From Streptomyces sp. SAI-135 (GTDB lineage Bacteria > Actinomycetota > Actinomycetes > Streptomycetales > Streptomycetaceae): a stretch of DNA of 64,000 nt. The position numbers were made by a program, and so were the translations under genes. Positions 34,123 through 41,622 of this stretch are shown here, in pieces. The DNA lies in the NCBI RefSeq assembly GCF_029893805.1, contig NZ_JARXYP010000002.1, positions 7,750,001 through 7,814,000 of the forward strand, given 5' to 3'. The notes beneath the pieces were generated by a model that saw nothing but the letters and a program-made list of their open reading frames with translations, did no database searches and was not told where the DNA came from. How positions within the stretch are numbered: the first letter of the stretch is position 1; every line of letters starts with the position of its first letter.

Positions 34123-36216
34123 TCAGCCGGCGGTGCTGTTCGCCAACTCCCGTGTCCGCTGCGGCAGTCCGCTGTTCAGGTCCTCCACCAGGAGCCGTTT
34201 CGCGATCGTGTCCACCGCTGCCCTCAGGTCCGTGCCCGAGGGGCGGCCGATATCCTGCTGCACCCGGTCCGCAAGCCAGTTGCCCCACGCCGTACTGATG
34301 ACCCGGGCCTCGCGCGCGCCCCCCGGGGTGTGGGAGAAGAGATGGCCGGCCCGGGTCAGATAACCCTCCTCGACCATCCGGTCGAAGACGGGCAGCAGCA
34401 CCTCGGGCGGCAGATGCCGGCGCGCGGCGATCATGCCGAGGCTCGCGTGCCCGACCATCCGGTTGTGCAGCTCCACCTGCATCACGGCCCACGCCCCGGC
34501 GATGTCGAGCCGGGTGTCGGAGTCCGCGATGATCCGGCGCGCGGTGTCCAGGTCCGTACTGCCGATGATCTTCCCGACGGTGCTCTCCAGCACCCGCTGC
34601 GAGTCCGCCCCGGACGGTGACGCGAACCCCTCGCCCATGTCGGTGGAACCGGCCCGCGCACTGTCGCGCAGCTGCACCTGCTTGAGGAACAGGGCGACGA
34701 CGAAGCCGAGCGCCGCGACCGGCACGGTCCACCGGAACACCGTCTGGATCGTGTCGGCGTACGCACTGATGATCGGCGCTGCGACGGCCGGGGGAAGGTC
34801 GTGCAGGCCCTCCGGGCTGGTCGCCGCCTTGGTCACGACGGCCGGATCCAGCCCGCCGCCCGCCGCCCGCACCGCGGAGGCGATGCCGTCCTTCAGGTGG
34901 GGCGTGAGGGAGTTGGTGTAGATCGTGCCGAAGACGGCGGTGCCGAAGGAACTGCCCAGCGTACGGAAGAAGGTGACGCCCGAGGTCGCGGTGCCGAGGT
35001 CGGCGTACTCGACGGTGTTCTGCACGGCGATCGTCAGGACCTGCATGCACAGCCCGATGCCGGTGCCCAGCACGAACATGTACAGCGACTCCAGCCACGC
35101 CCCCGTCGACGGCCCCATCAGGGACATCAGGAACAGCCCGAGCCCCATCACCAGGGAGCCGGCGATCGGGAAGAGCCGGTAGTGCCCGGTCTTGCTCACC
35201 ACGTTCCCGCTCGCGACCGACGCGATGAGCAGGCCGATCACCATGGGCAGCGTCCGCACCCCGGAGACAGTGGCCGAGTCGCCGTCGACGTACTGCAGAT
35301 AGGTCGGCAGATACGTCATCGCGCCCAGCATCGCGAAGCCCACGATGAAGCTGAGGATCGAGCAGACCGTGAACACCGGGTTGGCGAACAGCCGCATCGG
35401 CAGCATCGGTTCGGCCGCCCGGGTCTCCACCCAGCAGAAGAGCCCGAGCGCGATCGCCCCGCCGACGAACAGACCGATGACGACGCCGGAACCCCACGCG
35501 TACTCGTTGCCGCCCCAGCTCGTCGCCAGGATCAGTGCGCTGGCACCCACCGCGACGAACGCGATGCCCAGGTAGTCGATCACCGGCCGCACCGCCGACT
35601 TGACCACGGGGATCGTGCGGGCGGCAGCGGCCACCACGACGACCGCGACGGGGACGTTGACGTAGAACGCCCAGCGCCAGGTCAGATGGTCGGTGAACAG
35701 GCCGCCGAGTAGCGGTCCGACGACCGTGGCCACCCCGAACACGGCTCCGATGGCGCCCTGGTACTTGCCGCGCTCACGCAGCGGGATCACGTCGGCGATC
35801 AACGCCATCGCCGTCACCATCAGACCGCCGGCGCCGACTCCCTGCATCGCCCGCCAGACGATCAGCAGCGTCATGTTGGAGGCCAGGCCGCACAGGAACG
35901 AACCGGTGATGAACACGATCGCCGACACCTGGAAGACCACCTTGCGGCCGAACAGGTCGCCGAACTTGCCCACCAGCACGGTCGCGACGGTCTCCGCGAG
36001 GAGGTACGAGGTCACGACCCACGACATGTGCTCGGCGCCGCCGAGATCCGACACGATCGTCGGCAGGGCGGTGCCCACGATGGTCTGGTCGAGGGCGGCG
36101 AGCAGCATCCCCAGCATGATCGTCACGAAGACGACGTTGCGGCGGCGCGCGTCCAGCACGGGTGGCTGGGCGGCGGCGGTCGGTGTGGATGGCCCGGATT
36201 CCTCGGCGACTGTCAC
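34123..36216 (-). CDS. MFS transporter, DHA2/EmrB-QacA type, with extra C-terminal domain
   Basis: About 697 residues. The first 520 make a 14-helix drug:H+ antiporter with the motif-A-like GKFGDLFGRKVVF, motif C GAVFGVATVVGPLLGGLF and DQTIVGTALPTIV near the N terminus. The last 170 residues are soluble and helical, with RRHLPPEVLLPVFDRMVEEG and LADRVQQDIG, resembling a winged-helix or regulatory module. The usual family length is near 500, so the tail is an addition. The start is uncertain: a GTG at 36216 (chosen) and ATG at 36243 both lack a strong ribosome-binding site. Confidence 0.9.
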   Translation of the reverse strand: MTVAEESGPSTPTAAAQPPVLDARRRNVVFVTIMLGMLLAALDQTIVGTALPTIVSDLGGAEHMSWVVTSYLLAETVATVLVGKFGDLFGRKVVFQVSAIVFITGSFLCGLASNMTLLIVWRAMQGVGAGGLMVTAMALIADVIPLRERGKYQGAIGAVFGVATVVGPLLGGLFTDHLTWRWAFYVNVPVAVVVVAAAARTIPVVKSAVRPVIDYLGIAFVAVGASALILATSWGGNEYAWGSGVVIGLFVGGAIALGLFCWVETRAAEPMLPMRLFANPVFTVCSILSFIVGFAMLGAMTYLPTYLQYVDGDSATVSGVRTLPMVIGLLIASVASGNVVSKTGHYRLFPIAGSLVMGLGLFLMSLMGPSTGAWLESLYMFVLGTGIGLCMQVLTIAVQNTVEYADLGTATSGVTFFRTLGSSFGTAVFGTIYTNSLTPHLKDGIASAVRAAGGGLDPAVVTKAATSPEGLHDLPPAVAAPIISAYADTIQTVFRWTVPVAALGFVVALFLKQVQLRDSARAGSTDMGEGFASPSGADSQRVLESTVGKIIGSTDLDTARRIIADSDTRLDIAGAWAVMQVELHNRMVGHASLGMIAARRHLPPEVLLPVFDRMVEEGYLTRAGHLFSHTPGGAREARVISTAWGNWLADRVQQDIGRPSGTDLRAAVDTIAKRLLVEDLNSGLPQRTRELANSTAG

Positions 36217-36273
36217 AAGGGCACGATCACACCGCTGGGCCATCCGTGCATGCGGGGCGGTCCGCCCGGGTGC

Positions 36274-37047
36274 CTACGGCTGCTTCGGATGCCGGCGCAG
36301 CAGATACGTGTCCATGATCCAGCCCTTGCGCTCCCGCGCCTCGGCGCGCAGCCGCTCGATCCGGGGCGCGGCCTCGGCGATCGGACCGGAGGCGAGGATC
36401 TCGTCCGGTGTGCCGATGTAGGCGCCCCAGTAGATGTCGATGTCCTGGTCGGCGTAGGCGCGGAAGGCCTGGTGGGCGTCGAGCATCACGACCACGTCGT
36501 CCACCCCCTCCGGGAACCCCTCGGCCAGGCGCCGGCCGGTGGTGATCTGGACGGGCCGCGCGACCCGGTTCAGCCCGGTGCGATGCCGGGCCACCAGCGC
36601 GGACACACTGCTGATGCCGGGCACGACGTCGTACTCGAAGGACACCGAACCCCGCTCCAGGATCTCCTCGAGGATCCCGAGCGTGCTGTCGTACAGCGCG
36701 GGGTCCCCCCACACCAGGAACGCGCCGCTCTCGCTCTCGCCCAGCTCCTCGGAGATCAGCCGCTCGTAGATGTCGGCGCGGGCGCTGCGCCAGTCACCGA
36801 CGGCGGGGGAGTACGCGGAGCCGCCCGCACTGCGGTCCCGCTCCGGGTCCCGGGCCTCCACGACCCGGTACGTCCCCTCCGGTATGTGCGCGTCCAGCAT
36901 GTCCCGGCGCAGCTGTGTGAGATCGCCCTTCACCTCGCCCTTGTCCAGGACGAAGAACACGTCCGTGCCGCGCAGCGCCCTGACCGCCTGGAGGGTGAGC
37001 TGCTCGGGGTCGCCCGCGCCGATACCGATGACATGAATCTTTCGCAC
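36274..37047 (-). CDS. cobF: Precorrin-6A synthase (deacetylating)
   Basis: About 257 residues, a tetrapyrrole methylase that methylates precorrin-5 at C-1 with loss of acetate. Features: IHVIGIGAGDPEQLTLQAVRAL at the N terminus, FVLDKGEVKGDLTQLRR, AFLVWGDPALYDSTL and VVPGISSVSALVARHRTGLN, which are CobF-specific. GTG 37047 is preferred as the family begins directly before KIHVIG; a GTG at 37065 would add six residues. Confidence 0.94.
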   Translation of the reverse strand: MRKIHVIGIGAGDPEQLTLQAVRALRGTDVFFVLDKGEVKGDLTQLRRDMLDAHIPEGTYRVVEARDPERDRSAGGSAYSPAVGDWRSARADIYERLISEELGESESGAFLVWGDPALYDSTLGILEEILERGSVSFEYDVVPGISSVSALVARHRTGLNRVARPVQITTGRRLAEGFPEGVDDVVVMLDAHQAFRAYADQDIDIYWGAYIGTPDEILASGPIAEAAPRIERLRAEARERKGWIMDTYLLRRHPKQP

Positions 37048-37500
37048 ACCCCGAGTCTGCCCCACGCCACTGACAGCGACGGCACCGCGTCCGGCATCGG
37101 ACCCCGGGCCGGCGAGTTACCGGGCGCGGAACGCGGTCACGATTCCCGATGCTGGGGTCTGGGGTCTGGGGTCTGGGGTCTGCGGACTGCGGGCCGGGCG
37201 GGGCGTCAGTGGCGGTGGAGGGGTTTGTGCGGCAGGCCCCGCGCCCGCGGCCGTGGTGGAGCCGACCGCCGAGTGTTGCTGTTCCACTGCCCACCTGGGG
37301 TGTCGCGCCTGCGGCCCCGAGTGCCGCGCTGCCGGCCGGGCGCAGCGCACGCGGCCACGGTGCCGACCCACCAGGCGGTGTCGTGCTTGTCGCCGTGATG
37401 TTGGGCTGCCCGCCCGGCATCGGCCTCAGCCAGTCGGACTGCGCGCCTGGCACCTCCCGGCACCGCTGCCCGACCGCCGTGCGGCGTTCGCCCGCCCCCG
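37048..37500. other. Intergenic region without a recognisable gene
   Basis: The 453 bases between cobF and the DUF309 gene are open in several frames on both strands, but the translations are low-complexity (Arg/Pro/Gly) and match no family I know. At 37152-37179 CTGGGGT is repeated four times, followed by two degenerate copies. I looked for a cobalamin riboswitch and saw no convincing B12 box. Confidence 0.6.
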
Positions 37501-38019
37501 TCATCCCCGCAGCCGAGGACCACGGCTGTGCGCGTCCACCGCCGAGCCGCTCCGCTCCACGTCGTCCGCCAGCCGTCGGGCCCATCCGCCGAGCCCGGTC
37601 AGGTCCATCCCGTACGGCCGCTCCCGCCCGGCGGGCGACGCGGCCCACTCCTCCACGGCCCCGGCACCGCGACGCAGCAGCCTCGCGCCGCCCGTGACGT
37701 TCCCCCGGGCCGCGTGGGTCAATCCCACCGCGAGCTGGGCGAGCCCCCGCCACAGGGCCCGTTCCTCGTCGGGGCCCGATTTCCAGGCGTCCTCGAAGAC
37801 CTCGTGGGCATGAAAAGGGCGCCCCAGGTCCAGCAGTTCCTGCGCCTCGGCCACCGTCTCCTCCGGAGCGCGCACCACGCCCTCCGGCTGCCGGGCGACG
37901 CCGTCGGCGCCGTACGGGAGCGGTCGTCCGAGCCCGTCCCGGGGCCGGGCGTTGCGTGCCCGGCCCTCGCTGTCCCGGTCCCGCGCGCCCGGCTGCCGTC
38001 CTGAGGATGTACTGGCCAT
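37501..38019 (-). CDS. DUF309 family protein
   Basis: A 172-residue protein. The DUF309 core is clear: LLDLGRPFHAHEVFEDAWKSGPDEER, then WRGLAQLAVGLTHAARGN and GARLLRRGAGAVEEW. The family is a small helical protein of unknown function common in cyanobacteria and actinobacteria. The first 60 residues are charged and probably disordered. The promoter lies close to the tRNA-Pro copy 2, which is transcribed the other way. Confidence 0.85.
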   Translation of the reverse strand: MASTSSGRQPGARDRDSEGRARNARPRDGLGRPLPYGADGVARQPEGVVRAPEETVAEAQELLDLGRPFHAHEVFEDAWKSGPDEERALWRGLAQLAVGLTHAARGNVTGGARLLRRGAGAVEEWAASPAGRERPYGMDLTGLGGWARRLADDVERSGSAVDAHSRGPRLRG

Positions 38020-38119
38020 GCGTCGATTGTCCCGCGCCTGGTGCCCGCTTCGGTCCTGCCCCCTGTGTGGGGTAAAGTTCTGTACGCGCGTTCCCGCGGT
38101 CGACCGCGGGGCAGCGCAC

Positions 38120-38193
<74 letters not shown>

Positions 38194-38198
38194 CGGTG

Positions 38199-38240
38199 CG
38201 AAGGGTCTTCGCGGGCGAGAGCCTGCGGGGGCCCTTTTCG
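38199..38240 (+). terminator. Probable intrinsic terminator of tRNA-Pro, copy 2
   Basis: Same nested hairpin as after copy 1, with CGAAGGG/CCCTTTTCG outer arms and a CGCGGGC/GCCTGCG inner stem, ending in TTTT. Confidence 0.7.
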
Positions 38241-38353
38241 TGTGTTCCGGCGACGACGTCCGGCCGGTGGAGGCACGTGCACGCCGGTCTGCCGCACCAG
38301 GCCGGGCACCCGACGCCAGCGCGGAGAGGCTCCAGGCCCGCAGCCGGGCCACC

Positions 38354-38930
38354 TCAGTCAGACCCCTCAGCCTCGTCCCCCCCCTCAACCCGGCCCCCGA
38401 TTCCCTGCCGGGCCGCTTCGGGGCGGTGGCTGCCCCGGGGGCGGTAGCCGAGTTCCTCGGAGCGGCCCAGCAGATCGGCGAGGTGCCAGACGATGGCCGG
38501 CCACATCCCCGTGCCCTGGAGGCCGGGTTCGGGGCCGGGTCCCGCCGAGCCCGGCCCGAACCTGAAGCCGGCCCGCCTGCCGACGCGAGAGCGCCCCGGC
38601 CGGCTGCCGCTCGGCCCAGTCGCGGATCTCCCCGGAGCGGTACCCGTCAGCGGCGTGCCCGAGCTGCCGGGTGCGCAGCCACAGAGGGTGGGCCACGTCG
38701 AGCACGTTGCAGGCGTTCTCCCGTCCGGGACCGAAATGCCGGGCGCCGCGCGCATGGTCCAGGACCGTGTCCACGACCCGCTCCGGATACGGCACGGGCA
38801 GCCCGAACTGTGCGAACGACCGGCCCGGAATGGTAGAAGCGGTCATGACCAACTCGCACCAAGCCCGCTTCCGCTGCTCCTCCCGTAATGCCCGTACCTC
38901 CCGCTCCACCTCCCGGACGGCGGGTGTCCG
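38354..38930 (-). pseudogene. Truncated and frameshifted gene remnant
   Basis: Two minus-strand frames each carry protein-like sequence that would join. The first (about 38590-38930) reads REVRALREEQRKRAWCELVM, PERVVDTVLDHARG, ACNVLDVAHPLWL and IRDWAERQ. The second (about 38354-38590) reads GLQGTGMWPAIVWHLADLLG, SEELGYRPRG and ends GDEAEGSD. The frame change is near 38590. The start of the family is missing: the remnant runs into the divergent NUDIX gene. I recognise it only as a conserved actinobacterial protein and cannot name its function. It looks like a decayed gene end. Confidence 0.6.
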
Positions 38931-39593
38931 ATGACCGAGGGCGTCGACATCCCCGACCGCCGGGGCCGCACCGGACTCGACCGCACCGGCCTGGACCTGA
39001 CACGCAACCCGCGCGTCAAGGTCCGCGAGGTGAAACTGCTGTCCAGCCACTGGTACGTCGAGCGGGCCACCACGTTCGACCTCCAGCGCGCCGACGGCAC
39101 CTGGAGCACCCAGCAGCGCGAGACCCACGACCGCGGCAACGGCGCCACCATGCTGCTGTACGACACGGAACGCGAAACCGTGCTGCTCACCCGCCAGTTC
39201 CGGTTCCCGGTGTACGTCAACGGGCACCCCGACGGACTGCTGATCGAAACCCCCGGCGGTCTGCTCGACGACGATGACGAGCACCCCGAGATCGCCGTGC
39301 GGCGCGAGGTCGTCGAGGAGACCGGGCACACCATCGGCGAGGTCCGCCACGTCTTCGACGTCTACATGAGCCCCGGCTCGGTCACCGAGCGCGTCAGCTT
39401 CTACGCCGCCGAGTACGCCCCCTCGACCCGTACCCACGAGGGAGGCGGTCTCCATGAGGAGGGCGAGGACATCGAGATCCTCGAACTGCCCTTCCGCAGA
39501 GCCCTGGAGATGATCCGCACCGGGGAGATCGCCGACGCCAAGACCATCATGCTGCTCCAATGGGCGGCTCTGGAGGGCCCGTTCGCCAAGTGA
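38931..39593 (+). CDS. NUDIX hydrolase, NudK/ADP-sugar pyrophosphatase-like
   Basis: A 220-residue hydrolase. The Nudix helix is seen in PEIAVRREVVEETGHTIGEV (REVxEE core), preceded by the ETPGGLLDD strand characteristic of NudK and ADP-ribose pyrophosphatases. KLLSSHWYVERATTFDLQRADG near the N terminus is also NudK-like. Likely reaction: hydrolysis of GDP-mannose, ADP-ribose or related nucleotide sugars. No ribosome-binding site better than weak purines lies before the ATG at 38931. Confidence 0.9.
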   Translation: MTEGVDIPDRRGRTGLDRTGLDLTRNPRVKVREVKLLSSHWYVERATTFDLQRADGTWSTQQRETHDRGNGATMLLYDTERETVLLTRQFRFPVYVNGHPDGLLIETPGGLLDDDDEHPEIAVRREVVEETGHTIGEVRHVFDVYMSPGSVTERVSFYAAEYAPSTRTHEGGGLHEEGEDIEILELPFRRALEMIRTGEIADAKTIMLLQWAALEGPFAK

Positions 39594-39605
39594 GCGCGCA
39601 AGTCC

Positions 39606-39636
39606 TTGACTTCGTGTGCGCTCCAGCATGAAGACT
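39606..39636 (+). promoter_or_regulatory. MerR-type-like promoter ahead of aldo/keto reductase
   Basis: TTGACT at 39606 is followed, with a long spacer of about 19 bases, by AAGACT. The spacer contains TGTGCGCTCCAGC. MerR-family activators work on promoters with over-long spacers, and aldo/keto reductases are common targets in Streptomyces. No merR gene lies next to it, so this remains a suggestion. Confidence 0.35.
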
Positions 39637-39680
39637 CCCGTGTGCCCCCGTACCAGGGGCTCACACGGGAGGACATCACC

Positions 39681-40664
39681 ATGCGCTACCGCACCATCGG
39701 CACCGACCCGGCGACCCGCCGCGAGGTCAGCGTCCTCGCGCTCGGCGCGATGCTGTTCGGCTCACGGACCGACGAGGAGACCTCCTTCGCCGTACTCGAC
39801 CGCTATGTCGAGGCCGGCGGCAATTTCATCGACACGTCCGACAACTACGCCTTCTGGGAGGGCGGCGGACAGGGCGGCCAGAGCGAGGAACTGCTCGGCC
39901 GGTGGCGGCGCAGCCGCGGCATCGGCGACGAGATCGTCATCGCCACGAAGCTCGGCGCCCGCCCCCTGGCCCCCGGCACCAGCTACGTCGACAACGCGGA
40001 GGGCCTGTCGGCCAAGGTGATCCGTGAGTCGGCGGAACGCAGCCGGGAACGCCTCGGCGTGCCCAAGCTGGACCTCCTGTACGCGCACATAGAGGACCAC
40101 AAGGTCCCGCTCCAGGAGACGGTGGAGGGATTCGCCGAACTGGTCACCGAGGGCACCGTGGGTCTGCTGGGCGTGAGCAACCACGCGGTGTGGCGGGTGG
40201 AGCGGGCCCGTGCCCTGGCGGCGGCGGCAGGCCTGCCGGGCTACGAGGTCCTCCAGTACGCCCACAGCCATCTGCGCCCCCGCACCGACGTCCCGGAGCC
40301 CCTCTTCCCCGACGGCAGCCTCGGCCACGCGGGCCCGGACCTGCTGAGCTACCTGCGCGCGGAGCCCGCCCTCACCCTGGTCGCGTACTCGCCCCTCCTC
40401 AAGGGCGCCTACACCCACCCGGACCGCCTCCCCGCCGACTTCGACCACCCGGGCACGCCGTCCCGCCTGAAGGCCCTGACGGAGGTGGCGAAGGAAACGG
40501 ACGCCACCGTCAACCAGGTGGTCCTGGCCTGGCAGCTCGGCGGCGATCTGCCCGTCATCCCGCTCGCCGGGGTGTCGTCCGTGGCCCAGCTGGAGGAGAA
40601 CCTGGCGGCGGTGGAGCTGGAGCTCACGGGGGAGCAGCGGGCCCGGTTGGACGGGGTTCACTGA
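39681..40664 (+). CDS. Aldo/keto reductase
   Basis: A 327-residue TIM-barrel NADPH-dependent oxidoreductase. Family features: FIDTSDNYAFWEGGGQGGQS (Asp and Tyr of the catalytic tetrad), IATKLGARPL (Lys) and LLYAHIEDHKVPLQETVEGF (His in HIEDH). The C-terminal LPVIPLAGVSSVAQLEENL binds NADPH. It should reduce aldehydes or ketones. GGGAGG lies 8 bases before the ATG at 39681. Substrate unknown. Confidence 0.93.
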   Translation: MRYRTIGTDPATRREVSVLALGAMLFGSRTDEETSFAVLDRYVEAGGNFIDTSDNYAFWEGGGQGGQSEELLGRWRRSRGIGDEIVIATKLGARPLAPGTSYVDNAEGLSAKVIRESAERSRERLGVPKLDLLYAHIEDHKVPLQETVEGFAELVTEGTVGLLGVSNHAVWRVERARALAAAAGLPGYEVLQYAHSHLRPRTDVPEPLFPDGSLGHAGPDLLSYLRAEPALTLVAYSPLLKGAYTHPDRLPADFDHPGTPSRLKALTEVAKETDATVNQVVLAWQLGGDLPVIPLAGVSSVAQLEENLAAVELELTGEQRARLDGVH

Positions 40665-40708
40665 CCGTTTGGACCGTTTGGGCGGCTTGTGATGGTATGT
40701 CGGGCTCG

Positions 40709-41437
40709 TCACGCCGTGTCGGTGAACCGGTCGAGCAGCGCGTCCAGCCCTGCCGCCAGCCCTTCCGGTCCGCCGCGGTCGGCGAGTGCGGGGGCGATGT
40801 CCCGGAGAGCCGGCAGTTCTTGCGGTGGCATCCGGTGCAGGCCCAGACGGAACGCCGGGTCCGACTCGTCGGGGTTGTCCACCATCGGACGCAGCTCCAC
40901 GGACACGTAGCCGAGGAGCCAGGCGGTGAAGGCCCGGAAGGCGACGGCCACCCGGTCGTCGTCGAATCCGGCCTCCCGCAGGAGCACCAGCACCCGCTCG
41001 TGGTCCCTGAGCACGGCCGGCGGCCGACGGGCGAGCGGCACCGCCAGCATGCGCGTGGTCAGCAGCGGTACCGCCTGGGGATGGTCGAAGCAGACGTCGT
41101 AGGTCGCCCGCGCGACGCGATGGAGCCCCGTACGCCATCCGGGTGCCCCGGTGGTCTCGTCCCCGCGCCCCTGTTCGGCGGTCAGCCGCTCCTCCAGTTC
41201 GAGGTAGAGGGCCTCGACCAGACCGTCCAGCAGGGCCTCCTTGCTCGCCGCATACCGGTACAGCGCCATCGCCTCCACGCCCAGCTCGGCCCCGAGCCGC
41301 CGCATGCTCAGGGCCGACAACCCCTCCTGGTCGACCAGGTCGAGGGCGGCTGCCAGCACGCGCTCGCGATTGAGCCTGCCGTAGCGCCCGCGATCGCTCG
41401 CGCGACGTGCTGGGTCGTTTCCGGGTCCGTTGACCAT
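40709..41437 (-). CDS. TetR-family regulator 1 of the polysaccharide locus
   Basis: A 242-residue TetR protein with HTH region RYGRLNRERVLAAALDLVDQEGLSALSMRRLGAELGVEAMALYRYAASKEALLDGLVEALYLELEE and a C-terminal TetR_C domain (LLTTRMLAVPLARRPPAVL, AFTAWLLGYVSVELRPMVDN). ATG 41437 lies 45 bases from a copy of the 19-bp dyad at 41482-41500, so it is probably autoregulated. Its DNA-recognition helix is nearly the same as that of the second TetR at 49872-50603, suggesting both read the same site. Confidence 0.92.
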   Translation of the reverse strand: MVNGPGNDPARRASDRGRYGRLNRERVLAAALDLVDQEGLSALSMRRLGAELGVEAMALYRYAASKEALLDGLVEALYLELEERLTAEQGRGDETTGAPGWRTGLHRVARATYDVCFDHPQAVPLLTTRMLAVPLARRPPAVLRDHERVLVLLREAGFDDDRVAVAFRAFTAWLLGYVSVELRPMVDNPDESDPAFRLGLHRMPPQELPALRDIAPALADRGGPEGLAAGLDALLDRFTDTA

Positions 41438-41481
41438 GCCGCGCCTCCTTGCCCCGCGGTCCAACAGGGGCGACCGTATTC

Positions 41482-41500
41482 ATATACGTCGTAAACATAC
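41482..41500 (-). promoter_or_regulatory. EPS-regulon operator, site 1
   Basis: On the minus strand this reads GTATGTTTACGACGTATAT, one of five near-identical elements. It has the internal palindrome TACGACGTA. It lies between the TetR 1 gene (45 bases) and the divergent GT4-GT2 gene (123 bases). Confidence 0.75.
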
Positions 41501-41622
41501 CTGGCATGGGTCATCTGTTGGCGTCAGTGCGGGGATCGGCGGAGCATTGACGAGGTGGTACCGGCCGGGTGGCGGGCACGCCGGAGCTACCGGTGCCGCT
41601 CGGTGATGAGCAGGAGGGCCCG

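Noticed and set aside
37048..37500. Cobalamin riboswitch near cobF/cobK
   Set aside because: No B12 box or adjacent conserved hairpins could be identified by eye; cobF starts on the other side of this region with no sign of a long structured leader.
37149..37697. 182-residue plus-strand frame and 105-residue minus-strand frame (37206-37523) between cobF and DUF309
   Set aside because: Low-complexity composition, mutual overlap and overlap with the DUF309 gene; no recognisable domain.
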